Source: Paracoccus sp041927875
Lineage (GTDB): Bacteria > Pseudomonadota > Alphaproteobacteria > Rhodobacterales > Rhodobacteraceae
Reading direction: 5' to 3' (one strand)
Assembly: GCF_041927875.1 (NCBI RefSeq)
Contig: NZ_JBHFHN010000008.1
DNA: 64,000 nt
Shown: in pieces, positions 1 to 9,741 of the stretch
Numbering within the stretch: position 1 is the first letter of the stretch
Layout: each line of letters starts with the position of its first letter
Notes under the pieces: model-generated
Databases searched by the model: none
What the model was told of the DNA's origin: nothing
Seen by the model: the letters and a program-made list of their open reading frames with translations, nothing else
Made by a program: the position numbers and the translations under genes

Positions 1-2339
1 CTGTCTTGTGCATTCACATCACAAGCTTGGCACATTGCGATGCCGTTGGGGGAGCGCGGCATCCACCCCATCTTCTCCGGGCCTTCGACATCCAGCACCA
101 GCGCGTCGTCACGCAGGGTGACGCGCACCACCCCGCCCTTGGTCAGGCGGCCGAACAGCAGCTCCTCGGCCAGAGGCTTCTTGATATGCTCCTGGATCAC
201 CCGGCCCAAGGGACGCGCACCCATCTTGTCGTCATAACCCTTTTCGGCCAACCAACCGGCGGCGGCGGGCGTCAGTTCGATATGCACGTTGCGGTCGATC
301 AGTTGCGCCTCAAGTTGCAGGACGAACTTTTCGACCACTTGCATGATCACCTCGCGCGGCAGCGGCGCAAAGCTGACGACGGCATCCAGACGGTTGCGGA
401 ACTCGGGCGTGAAGGTGCGCTCGATCGCCGCCGTGTCCTCGCCCTCGCGGCGATCGCGGCCAAAGCCGATGGCTGACCTAGCCTGATCGGCGGCCCCGGC
501 GTTGGTCGTCATGATCAGGATCACGTTGCGGAAATCGACCTGCCGACCGTTGTGATCGGTCAGCTTGCCGTTATCCATCACCTGCAACAGGATGTTGTAG
601 ACATCCGGGTGGGCCTTTTCGATCTCGTCCAGCAGCAGCACGCAATGCGGATGCTGATCAACGCCATCGGTCAGCATCCCGCCCTGATCGAAGCCGACAT
701 AGCCGGGGGGCGCGCCGATCAGGCGGCTGACGGCGTGCTTTTCCATGTATTCCGACATGTCAAAGCGCAGCAGCTCGACCCCCAGCGTGTTGGCCAGTTG
801 CTTGGCGACCTCGGTCTTGCCGACGCCGGTGGGGCCGGCGAACAGGTAATTGCCGATGGGCTTTTCGGGCTCACGCAGACCGGCGCGGGCCAGCTTTATG
901 GCGCTGGACAACGCCTCGATGGCGGCATCCTGACCGAAGACGACGCGCTTGAGCGTCTTTTCCAGATCGCGCAGCACCTCGGCATCGTCCTTGCTGACGT
1001 TTTTCGGGGGGATGCGGGCGATCTTGGCCACCACCGCCTCGATCTCCTTGGGCGAGATGGTCTTGCGGCGCTTGCTGTCGGGCAGCAGATGCTGCGCGGC
1101 CCCGGCCTCGTCGATCACGTCGATGGCCTTGTCGGGCAGCTTGCGGTCATGGATGTAGCGCGCCGACAAGTCGACCGCCGCCTTGATCGCGTCGTTGGTA
1201 TAGCGCAGATCGTGGTGGCTTTCGAAATAGGGCTTCAACCCCATCAGGATCTTGATCGTGTCAGCGACCGAGGGTTCGTTCACGTCGATCTTCTGGAACC
1301 GGCGCGACAGGGCGCGGTCCTTTTCAAAGTGCTGGCGGAACTCCTTATAGGTGGTCGAGCCCATGCAGCGCAGCTTGCCGCCCTGCAACGCGGGCTTCAG
1401 CAGGTTCGAGGCATCCATCGCCCCGCCCGAGGTCGCACCGGCACCGATCACGGTATGGATCTCGTCGATGAACAGGATCGCGTCGGGGTGGTCCTCAAGC
1501 TCCTTGACGACGGCTTTCAGCCGCTCCTCGAAATCGCCGCGATAGCGCGTGCCGGCCAGCAGCGCGCCCATGTCGAGGCTGTAGATCGTCGCGCCCGACA
1601 GGATGTCCGGCGTCTCGCCGCGGGTGATCTTCAGCGCCAGCCCCTCGGCGATGGCGGTCTTGCCCACGCCAGGATCGCCGACCAGCAGCGGGTTGTTCTT
1701 GCGACGGCGGCACAGCACCTGAATCGCCCGCTCGACCTCGGCCTCGCGGCCGATCAGCGGATCGATGTCGCCCTTTTTCGATTTCGCGTTCAGATCGACG
1801 CAGTATTTCGCCAGCGCCGAATCCTTGGCGTCGGCCCGCGCCTCGCCCTGGGCGTCGTCATCGGCACCGCTGACGGGGCGCTGTTCGGCGTAATCGGGAT
1901 CCTTGGCGACCCCATGGGCGATGAAATTGACCGCGTCGTAACGGGTCATGTCCTGTTCCTGAAGGAAGAAGGCGGCGTTCGATTCGCGTTCGGCAAAGAT
2001 CGCGACCAGCACATTCGCCCCTGTCACCTCGGACCGGCCCGAGGATTGCACATGGATCGCGGCGCGCTGGATCACCCGCTGGAACGCGGCGGTCGGCACC
2101 GCCTCGGAGCCGTCGACATCGGTGATCAGGTTGGACAGGTCGTCGTCGATGAACTCGGCCAGGCGCTGACGCAATTCGTCCAGATCGACACCGCAGGCCT
2201 GCATGACGCGGGCGGCATCGGGTTCGTCGGTCAGCGCCAGCAGCAGATGTTCCAGCGTCGCAAGTTCGTGGCGGTGCTGGTTGGCCAGCGACAGCGCGGC
2301 GTGAATGGCCTGCTCAAGCGAGGTGGTGAAAGATGGCAT
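1..2339 (-). CDS. clpA: ClpA, ATP-dependent Clp protease ATP-binding subunit (3' end cut by window edge)
   Basis: ClpA is the AAA+ unfoldase that feeds substrates, including N-degron proteins, into the ClpP peptidase in the cytoplasm. About 779 codons are visible and no stop is reached before base 1, so the gene is nearly complete for a family of about 750-780 residues. An N-terminal Clp repeat domain is followed by the first AAA+ module with Walker A GDPGVGKT near residue 221, and the second with AGPTGVGKT near residue 500. An IGF tripeptide near residue 626 is the loop that docks on ClpP. The start ATG at 2339 has AGGAGG just upstream. No clpS adaptor gene lies next to it. The frame opposite this gene is a shadow. 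Confidence 0.96.
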   Translation of the reverse strand, partial: MPSFTTSLEQAIHAALSLANQHRHELATLEHLLLALTDEPDAARVMQACGVDLDELRQRLAEFIDDDLSNLITDVDGSEAVPTAAFQRVIQRAAIHVQSSGRSEVTGANVLVAIFAERESNAAFFLQEQDMTRYDAVNFIAHGVAKDPDYAEQRPVSGADDDAQGEARADAKDSALAKYCVDLNAKSKKGDIDPLIGREAEVERAIQVLCRRRKNNPLLVGDPGVGKTAIAEGLALKITRGETPDILSGATIYSLDMGALLAGTRYRGDFEERLKAVVKELEDHPDAILFIDEIHTVIGAGATSGGAMDASNLLKPALQGGKLRCMGSTTYKEFRQHFEKDRALSRRFQKIDVNEPSVADTIKILMGLKPYFESHHDLRYTNDAIKAAVDLSARYIHDRKLPDKAIDVIDEAGAAQHLLPDSKRRKTISPKEIEAVVAKIARIPPKNVSKDDAEVLRDLEKTLKRVVFGQDAAIEALSSAIKLARAGLREPEKPIGNYLFAGPTGVGKTEVAKQLANTLGVELLRFDMSEYMEKHAVSRLIGAPPGYVGFDQGGMLTDGVDQHPHCVLLLDEIEKAHPDVYNILLQVMDNGKLTDHNGRQVDFRNVILIMTTNAGAADQARSAIGFGRDRREGEDTAAIERTFTPEFRNRLDAVVSFAPLPREVIMQVVEKFVLQLEAQLIDRNVHIELTPAAAGWLAEKGYDDKMGARPLGRVIQEHIKKPLAEELLFGRLTKGGVVRVTLRDDALVLDVEGPEKMGWMPRSPNGIAMCQACDVNAQD

Positions 2340-2484
2340 GGCGGGCCTCCTGTCCTTGCGGGTGTCAGGAAGTCTGGCACCACAAGGGTTAAAGTTCGGT
2401 GCATTTTGCCCGGCTTCAAGCCCTTTTGCGATAAATCGTCCTTTCCGCCTGCACCGGCATCGAAATGTGATCGGCGCGCGGGCC
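2340..2484 (-). promoter_or_regulatory. clpA upstream region
   Basis: The 145 bases between gloB and clpA hold the clpA ribosome site AGGAGG. On the minus strand they include CTTGAAG about 80 bases upstream of the start, which resembles a heat-shock sigma factor -35 element, but I see no convincing partner -10, so this is only a suggestion. A start-like reading frame here begins MHRTLTLVVPD, oddly close to the ilvB leader peptide; see findings. Confidence 0.25.
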
Positions 2485-3237
2485 TCAGAACCGGTCCTTC
2501 ATCGCGCGCAGCGCGGCAAAGGTCGCTGCGGGGTCGGAGCCATCGGTGCCCGCCGCCCGCGCAAGCGCCGGATCGGCGGCGCGCAGGAACGGGTTCGTCG
2601 CCAGCTCTACCGACAGCGGCGCGGGCACGCAGACATGGCCCGCCGCGATCTGATCGGCGCGGGCGCGCAGATCCGCATTGCCCGCATCGACCGACAGGGC
2701 AAAGGCCGCATTGCCGCGCCCGTAATCGTGGCCCGAACAGACCAGCGTGTCGGGCGGCAGCGCGGCCAGCCGCGACAGGCTGTCCCACATCTGCGCGGGG
2801 CTGCCCTCGAACAGGCGACCGCAGCCCAGGCCCATCAGGCTGTCGGCGGTAAAGACGATGCCCGCGTCGGGGAAGTGAAAGGCGATGTGGCCGATGGTAT
2901 GGCCCGGCACGTCGATCACCACCCCCTCGAGCGCGCCGATGGTGACCAGGTCGCCGGGGTGCAACGGCTGATCCAGCGGTGGCAGGCGGTGGGCATCGGC
3001 AGCGGCCCCCAGCAGCTTGGCGCCGGTCGTCGCGCGCAGCCCGTCAACCCCCTGAACATGGTCGTCATGGTGATGGGTCAGCAGGATATGCGACAGCTTC
3101 CAGCCGCGATCCTGCAGGGCGGCCATGATCGGCGCGACCTCGGGCACGTCGATACAGGCCGTGCCGCCTGTCACCGGATCGTGCAGGAGATAGGCGAAGT
3201 TGTCCTGAAGGCAGGGCACAACCACCAGTTCGTGCAT
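2485..3237 (-). CDS. gloB: Hydroxyacylglutathione hydrolase (glyoxalase II)
   Basis: This 250-residue metallo-beta-lactamase-fold enzyme hydrolyses S-lactoylglutathione to lactate and glutathione, the second step of methylglyoxal detoxification. The metal-binding signature THHHDDH sits at residues 54-60, with further ligands in PGHTIGH and SGHDYG, and the length matches the glyoxalase II family. It runs in the same direction as clpA, 145 bases upstream of it, and is divergent from the methyltransferase gene across 60 bases. Catalysis is inferred from the family. Confidence 0.93.
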   Translation of the reverse strand: MHELVVVPCLQDNFAYLLHDPVTGGTACIDVPEVAPIMAALQDRGWKLSHILLTHHHDDHVQGVDGLRATTGAKLLGAAADAHRLPPLDQPLHPGDLVTIGALEGVVIDVPGHTIGHIAFHFPDAGIVFTADSLMGLGCGRLFEGSPAQMWDSLSRLAALPPDTLVCSGHDYGRGNAAFALSVDAGNADLRARADQIAAGHVCVPAPLSVELATNPFLRAADPALARAAGTDGSDPAATFAALRAMKDRF

Positions 3238-3297
3238 GGAATCCTTCCCCTTGTCGGCTATGGTAGGCGCAGATTAACCACACGGCGGCATCTGTCC

Positions 3298-4125
3298 ATG
3301 CACCACGACGTCCGCGACCTGCGCAATTTCTATTATCGCACGGCTTTGGGCCGGGCGGCGCAGCGGGCGATCCGGGATCGGCTGGTGGCGCTGTGGCCGC
3401 CCGAGCAGACGACCGGCATGACGGTGGCGGGCTTCGGCTTTGCGGTGCCGCTGCTGCGCCCCTATCTGGGCACGGCGCGGCGGGTGATCGGGCTGATGCC
3501 GGGGCCGCAGGGGGTTATGCCCTGGCCCGCCGGTCTGCCCAATGTCGCCACCCTGTGCGAGGAAACCGCCTGGCCGCTGGAAACCGGGATGGTCGACCGC
3601 GCCGTGCTGCTGCACGGGCTTGAGACCGCCGACCAGCCCGCCGCCCTTTTGGGTGAGCTGTGGCGCGTGCTTGGCCCCGGCGGGCGGGCGGTGGTGATCG
3701 TGCCGAACAGGGCCGGGCTGTGGTCGCGCAGCGATGCCACGCCTTTTGGGCAGGGCCGCCCGTATACGGCGGGGCAGCTGGAATCGCAGCTGCGCGGCGT
3801 CGATTTCGTGGCCGAACATATGGGCGCGGCGCTGTATATCCCGCCATCGGATCGGCGGTTCTGGCTGGGCAATGCGGCGCTGTGGGAACGGCTGGGTCTG
3901 CGGCTGGGGCGGCTGATCGTGGCCGGCGTCATCATCGCCGAGGTCAGCAAACAGGTCCACGCGCCCCTGCACCCTGGCCTTGGCGCGCGGGTGCGCAGGC
4001 CCTTGTCGATGCTGGCGCCGCAACCCGCACGTCCGGCGCTGAACCGCGCGGGCGCTGCGGAACAGGCCCGACGGGCCGGGCGATTCCCTTTTTGCCGCCC
4101 CATCCCCCATTCGGATGGGTGTTAG
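3298..4125 (+). CDS. Class I SAM-dependent methyltransferase family protein
   Basis: A 275-residue protein with the Rossmann-like layout of small-molecule methyltransferases: a VAGFGFAVPLL segment near residue 42 takes the place of the usual glycine-rich SAM loop, and LWRVLGPGGRAVVIVPN near residue 121 is the typical post-motif strand of the methyltransf_11 group. The first glycine-rich motif is weak, so activity is not certain. Its substrate is unknown. It is transcribed divergently from gloB, a pairing that would fit co-inheritance but says little on function. I chose the ATG at 3298 because upstream codons overlap the divergent promoter region. Confidence 0.75.
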   Translation: MHHDVRDLRNFYYRTALGRAAQRAIRDRLVALWPPEQTTGMTVAGFGFAVPLLRPYLGTARRVIGLMPGPQGVMPWPAGLPNVATLCEETAWPLETGMVDRAVLLHGLETADQPAALLGELWRVLGPGGRAVVIVPNRAGLWSRSDATPFGQGRPYTAGQLESQLRGVDFVAEHMGAALYIPPSDRRFWLGNAALWERLGLRLGRLIVAGVIIAEVSKQVHAPLHPGLGARVRRPLSMLAPQPARPALNRAGAAEQARRAGRFPFCRPIPHSDGC

Positions 4126-4223
4126 CGTCGGTCAGTCCGCGTCAGCCGCCGCCGTGCTGTCGCATCGTCACAAAGCGGGGCTTTCAGCACCGGATTTAGG
4201 TCGCAAATGCGTGACCAAGGCGG

Positions 4224-4252
4224 TTGCGAGGCCATGGCCTTCCTGCTAGAGG
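4224..4252 (+). promoter_or_regulatory. Candidate promoter of the atp operon
   Basis: TTGCGA at 4224-4229 is followed after 17 bases by TAGAGG at 4247-4252, the same pattern seen before yajC, prs, carB, aspS and ilvB in this window. It would give an untranslated leader of roughly 105 bases before atpH. The rest of the 239-base gap between the methyltransferase and atpH shows no gene. Confidence 0.4.
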
Positions 4253-4364
4253 CAGTGCAAGTTTCAGACGTGCGATGCCTCGCGCGCCGGTCGTGGTCTG
4301 TGCCTGCCAGCAGGCGCGGACAGGTCGATCCGGGCGGCGACGGCCAGATTGCGAAAGGGTGGAC

Positions 4365-4925
4365 GTGTCGGAATCAGCATCCATTTCCACGAGTATCGCC
4401 GGGCGCTATGCCAGCGCGGTCTTCGATCTTGCCAAGGATGGCAATGCCATCCCGACGCTTGAACAGGACGTCGCGGCCCTGGGCGCGGCGCTGAAGGACA
4501 GCGCCGATCTGCGCGACCTGATCGCCTCGCCGATCTACAGCCGCGACCAGCAGGCGGGTGCGATCTCGGCCCTGGCGAAAAAGATGGGCCTGTCGACCAT
4601 CCTGGCCAATACCCTGTCGCTGATGGCCGCCAATCGCCGCCTGTTCACGCTGCCGCAGCTGCTGGCGCGGCTGGCGGACATGATCGCAGATCACAAGGGC
4701 GAAGTGACCGCCGAAGTCATCGCCGCCCAGGCGCTGAGCGCTGCGCAGGAAAAGGCCCTTGCCGAAACCCTGGCCGGAAAGACCGGCAAGAAAGTCAACC
4801 TGAACATTCGCGTCGATGAGGATCTCATCGGCGGCATGATCGTCAAGCTGGGCTCGAAGATGATCGACACGTCGGTCCGCTCGAAGCTCGCCTCCCTCCA
4901 GAATGCCATGAAAGAGGTCGGATAA
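4365..4925 (+). CDS. atpH: ATP synthase F1 subunit delta
   Basis: The delta subunit (186 residues) forms the stator link between the F1 head and the F0 b subunits. The N-terminal part SISTSIAGRYASAVFDLA and the C-terminal part with NIRVDEDLIGGMIVKLGSKMID are the two recognisable OSCP/delta blocks. I chose GTG at 4365, which has AAAGGGTGG before it and gives the family's usual N-terminus; the longer reading from 4224 adds an Arg-rich stretch with no family resemblance. First gene of atpHAGDC; its stop overlaps the atpA start by one base (TAATG), implying translational coupling. F0 genes are not nearby, as is usual in alphaproteobacteria. Confidence 0.95.
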   Translation: MSESASISTSIAGRYASAVFDLAKDGNAIPTLEQDVAALGAALKDSADLRDLIASPIYSRDQQAGAISALAKKMGLSTILANTLSLMAANRRLFTLPQLLARLADMIADHKGEVTAEVIAAQALSAAQEKALAETLAGKTGKKVNLNIRVDEDLIGGMIVKLGSKMIDTSVRSKLASLQNAMKEVG

Positions 4926-6460
4926 TGGGAATCCAAGCAGCCGAGATCTCTGCGATCCTCAAGGAGCAGATCAAGAACTTCGGTCAAGACGCCGAGGTCG
5001 CAGAAGTTGGCCGCGTGCTGTCCGTCGGTGACGGCATCGCGCGCGTTCACGGGCTGGACAATATCCAGGCCGGTGAAATGGTCGAGTTCCCGGGCGGTAT
5101 CCGGGGCATGGCGCTGAACCTGGAAGTCGACAACGTCGGGATCGTGATCTTCGGGGACGACCGCGACATCAAGGAAGGCGATACCGTCAAGCGCACCAAG
5201 GCCATCGTGGACGTGCCCGTGGGCCGTGGCCTGCTGGGCCGCGTCGTGGACGGTCTGGGCAACCCGATCGACGGCAAAGGCCCGATCGAAGCCGCTGAGC
5301 GTCGCATCGCTGACGTCAAGGCGCCCGGCATCATCCCGCGCAAATCGGTGCACGAACCGATGGCGACCGGCCTGAAGGCCGTCGACGCGATGATCCCGGT
5401 TGGCCGTGGTCAGCGCGAACTGATCATCGGTGACCGCCAGACCGGCAAGACCGCGATCGCGCTGGACACCATCCTGAACCAGAAGAACTACAACGGCCGC
5501 GAGGCCGAGGGCATGAAGACGCTGCATTGCTTCTACGTCGCCATCGGCCAGAAGCGTTCGACCGTTGCCCAGCTGGTCAAGAAGCTGGAAGAAACCGGCG
5601 CCATGGCCTACACCACCGTGATCGCCGCGACCGCGTCGGACCCCGCGCCGATGCAGTTCCTGGCTCCCTATGCCGCGACCGCGATGGCGGAATACTTCCG
5701 CGACAACGGCATGGACGCGCTGATCATCTATGATGACCTGTCCAAGCAGGCCGTCGCTTACCGCCAGATGTCGCTGCTGCTGCGCCGTCCGCCGGGGCGT
5801 GAAGCCTATCCGGGCGACGTGTTCTATCTGCATAGCCGCCTGCTGGAGCGTTCGGCCAAGCTGAACGAGGACAACGGTGCCGGCTCGCTGACCGCGCTGC
5901 CGATCATCGAAACCCAGGCGGGCGACGTGTCGGCCTATATCCCGACCAACGTGATCTCGATCACCGACGGCCAGATCTTCCTGGAAACCGAACTGTTCTA
6001 TCAGGGCATCCGCCCGGCCGTGAACACCGGTCTGTCGGTGTCGCGCGTGGGTTCGGCGGCGCAGACCAATGCGATGAAATCGGTCGCGGGTCCGGTCAAG
6101 CTGGAACTGGCGCAGTATCGCGAAATGGCGGCCTTTGCGCAGTTCGGCTCGGATCTGGACGCCGCCACGCAGAAGCTCTTGAACCGTGGTTCGCGCCTGA
6201 CCGAGCTGATGAAGCAGCCGCAGTATCAGCCGCTGACCAACGCGGAAATCGTCTGCGTCATCTACGCCGGCACCAAGGGCTATCTGGACGGGATCCCGGT
6301 CCGCGATGTCGCCAAGTGGGAACAGGGCCTGCTGTCCTTCCTGCGCGGTCAGCGCAAGGATCTGCTGGACTATATCACCCGCGAAGACCCCAAGGTGAAA
6401 GGCGAGGCCGAGGACAAGATCCGCGAAGCGCTGGACGCTTACGCGAAAACCTACGCCTGA
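4925..6460 (+). CDS. atpA: ATP synthase F1 subunit alpha
   Basis: The non-catalytic nucleotide-binding subunit of the F1 hexamer, 511 residues, full length. Walker A GDRQTGKT is at residues 169-176. The N-terminal helix MGIQAAEISAILKEQI is the standard contact for the delta subunit, and the signature region around RPPGREAYPGDVFYLHSR is intact. It starts on the last base of the atpH stop and is followed 20 bases later by atpG with AAAGGACG as ribosome site. Codon use matches the neighbouring genes. Confidence 0.98.
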   Translation: MGIQAAEISAILKEQIKNFGQDAEVAEVGRVLSVGDGIARVHGLDNIQAGEMVEFPGGIRGMALNLEVDNVGIVIFGDDRDIKEGDTVKRTKAIVDVPVGRGLLGRVVDGLGNPIDGKGPIEAAERRIADVKAPGIIPRKSVHEPMATGLKAVDAMIPVGRGQRELIIGDRQTGKTAIALDTILNQKNYNGREAEGMKTLHCFYVAIGQKRSTVAQLVKKLEETGAMAYTTVIAATASDPAPMQFLAPYAATAMAEYFRDNGMDALIIYDDLSKQAVAYRQMSLLLRRPPGREAYPGDVFYLHSRLLERSAKLNEDNGAGSLTALPIIETQAGDVSAYIPTNVISITDGQIFLETELFYQGIRPAVNTGLSVSRVGSAAQTNAMKSVAGPVKLELAQYREMAAFAQFGSDLDAATQKLLNRGSRLTELMKQPQYQPLTNAEIVCVIYAGTKGYLDGIPVRDVAKWEQGLLSFLRGQRKDLLDYITREDPKVKGEAEDKIREALDAYAKTYA

Positions 6461-6480
6461 AGCCCTGAAAGGACGCGGCC

Positions 6481-7362
6481 ATGCCCAGCCTTAAGGATCT
6501 GAAAAACCGGATCGGAAGCGTCAAGAACACGCGGAAGATCACCAAGGCCATGCAGATGGTCGCCGCGGCGAAACTGCGCCGCGCGCAAGAGGCCGCCGAG
6601 GCCGCCCGCCCCTATGCCGACCGCATGAACGCGGTCATGTCGGGGCTGGCGGGTTCGGTCGCCGGTTCGTCCACCGCGCCCCGACTGTTGTCGGGGACGG
6701 GGGCGGATCAGGTGCATCTGCTGGTCGTCATGACCTCGGAACGCGGCCTGGCGGGCGCGTTCAACAGCTCGATCGTGAAACTGGCGCGCTACCGTGCCCA
6801 GCAGTTGCTGGGGCAGGGCAAGACCGTCAAGATCCTGACCGTCGGCAAGAAGGCCCGCGAGCAGCTGCGCCGCGACCTGGGCCAGCATTTCGTCGGCCAT
6901 GTCGACCTGTCCGAGGTCAAGCGCATGTCCTATGACGTCGCGCAGAACATCGCCCGTGACGTGCTGTCGCGGTTCGATGGCGGCGAATATGACGTGGCGA
7001 CGATCTTCTATAACCGCTTCCAGTCGGTGATCGCCCAGATCCCGACCGAAAAGCAGATCATCCCCGCGGTGATCGAAACGGCCGAAGGCGCCGCTGGCGG
7101 TGCCAGTGCGCAATATGACTATGAGCCCGGCGAGGAAGCGATCCTGGCCGATCTGCTGCCGCGATCCATCACCACCCAGGTGTTCGCGGCGCTGCTGGAA
7201 AACGCGGCCTCGGAACAGGGCGCGCGGATGTCGGCCATGGATAACGCCACGCGCAACGCGGGCGACATGATCAACCGGCTGACGATCCAGTATAACCGCT
7301 CGCGTCAGGCCGCGATCACCAAGGAACTGATTGAAATCATCTCGGGCGCCGAGGCGCTCTGA
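6481..7362 (+). CDS. atpG: ATP synthase F1 subunit gamma
   Basis: The central rotor shaft of F1, 293 residues. The N-terminal coiled-coil block MPSLKDLKNRIGSVKNT followed by ITKAMQMVAAAKLRRAQ and the C-terminal block ASEQGARMSAMDNATRNAG ending in RQAAITKELIEIISGAEA are the two conserved helices of the shaft. Nineteen bases separate it from atpD. Nothing is out of the ordinary in length or reading frame. Confidence 0.98.
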   Translation: MPSLKDLKNRIGSVKNTRKITKAMQMVAAAKLRRAQEAAEAARPYADRMNAVMSGLAGSVAGSSTAPRLLSGTGADQVHLLVVMTSERGLAGAFNSSIVKLARYRAQQLLGQGKTVKILTVGKKAREQLRRDLGQHFVGHVDLSEVKRMSYDVAQNIARDVLSRFDGGEYDVATIFYNRFQSVIAQIPTEKQIIPAVIETAEGAAGGASAQYDYEPGEEAILADLLPRSITTQVFAALLENAASEQGARMSAMDNATRNAGDMINRLTIQYNRSRQAAITKELIEIISGAEAL

Positions 7363-7381
7363 CGTTACCGGAGACAAGACA

Positions 7382-8803
<1,422 letters not shown>

Positions 8804-8813
8804 GGGGGAAGAC

Positions 8814-9257
8814 ATGGCCGACACCATGCAGTTCGACCTCGTGTCACCCGAGCGGAGCCTTGATGCCCGCCCGGTGCGCGAGGTGCGCCTGCCGGGCACC
8901 GACGGCGATCTGACCGCGATGCCCGGCCATGCGCCCATGATCCTGACCCTGCGCCCCGGCGTGGTGACGGTCATCGGCGCCGACGGCCAGGCCAGTGACT
9001 TTGTCGTCACCGGCGGCTTTGCCGAGATCGCCCAAGACGGCGTGACGCTGCTGGCAGAGCGCGGCCATGCCAAGGCCGAGATGACCCAGGCGATCTATTC
9101 GTCGATGGTCGCCGAGGCCCGCGCCGCCCATGCCGCGCACAAGGAGCGGGGCGCCGATGCCAATATCGTCGACGCGGCCGCCAAGCTGCTGGCCGACATG
9201 GTTGCCGTTGGCACCCATATCGGTCTGGATCCGAACCACGCGAACTTCATTGATTGA
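8814..9257 (+). CDS. atpC: ATP synthase F1 subunit epsilon
   Basis: The small regulatory subunit at the foot of the gamma shaft, 147 residues. The N-terminal beta-sandwich domain carries the family pattern FDLVSPER near residue 7 and MPGHAPMILTLRPG near residue 39, and residues 85 onward form the C-terminal helical part. Ribosome site GGGGGAAG precedes the ATG. Last gene of the operon, with an intrinsic terminator about 65 bases downstream. Confidence 0.95.
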   Translation: MADTMQFDLVSPERSLDARPVREVRLPGTDGDLTAMPGHAPMILTLRPGVVTVIGADGQASDFVVTGGFAEIAQDGVTLLAERGHAKAEMTQAIYSSMVAEARAAHAAHKERGADANIVDAAAKLLADMVAVGTHIGLDPNHANFID

Positions 9258-9321
9258 CGTTGCGTAAACCACTTTGGCGCTGCACGATGTTGCGGTGCCG
9301 GGGTGGTGCGGATAGAAACGC

Positions 9322-9356
9322 GAACGCCCTGGTTCAGGCCGGGGCGTTCTTGTTTT
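9322..9356 (+). terminator. Intrinsic terminator of the atp operon
   Basis: GAACGCCC at 9322-9329 pairs perfectly with GGGCGTTC at 9342-9349 across a 12-base loop, followed by TTGTTTT. It lies between atpC and the H-type lectin gene. Confidence 0.8.
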
Positions 9357-9390
9357 CATCTGTGCGCGGTTTCGGGGTTTGGGGGGACGG

Positions 9391-9741
9391 ATGCGGCGGT
9401 TCGATTGTCATGCGGTCGGCGTTTCGCAAGGATCGCAGGTGCTATTCTCGGCCTTTCAGGACGGGGGCGACATGTGGACGGGCCATGGCCCGCGCGTGGC
9501 GCATCATCAGATCCGCTTTCCCACGCCCTATGTCGCGCCGCCGGTCGTGCATGTGTCGATGTCGATGTGGGACATTGACCAGCAGTCGAACCAGCGCGCT
9601 GACATCTCTGCCGCCGACATCACGCCCGAGGGCTTTGTGATCGTGTTCCGCACCTGGGGCGATACCCGCGTTGCACGGGTGCGCGCCGACTGGCTGGCGA
9701 TCGGCCCGCTGGCGCATGACGACGATTGGGAAATGGTCTAG
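9391..9741 (+). CDS. H-type lectin domain protein
   Basis: A 116-residue protein consisting of little besides one H-type lectin-like domain: segments such as FPTPYVAPPVVHVSMSMWDID, ADISAADITPEGFVIVFRTWGD and VRADWLAIGPL follow the strand pattern of the discoidin/H-type lectin fold described for GalNAc-binding invertebrate lectins. No signal peptide is visible. The ATG at 9391 has GGGGGGA upstream. It lies after the atp terminator and its stop shares the four bases CTAG with the stop of convergent mazG. Ligand and role are unknown. Confidence 0.75.
   Translation: MRRFDCHAVGVSQGSQVLFSAFQDGGDMWTGHGPRVAHHQIRFPTPYVAPPVVHVSMSMWDIDQQSNQRADISAADITPEGFVIVFRTWGDTRVARVRADWLAIGPLAHDDDWEMV

Noticed and set aside
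552..2852. Long plus-strand open frame of 766 codons opposite clpA
   Set aside because: Low-complexity Gly/Gln/Asp/Arg/His composition typical of antisense frames in high-GC DNA; clpA on the other strand has full family motifs.
4224..4364. Longer AtpH start at 4224
   Set aside because: Adds 47 Arg/Cys-rich residues without family match; GTG at 4365 has a good ribosome site and gives the normal N-terminus.
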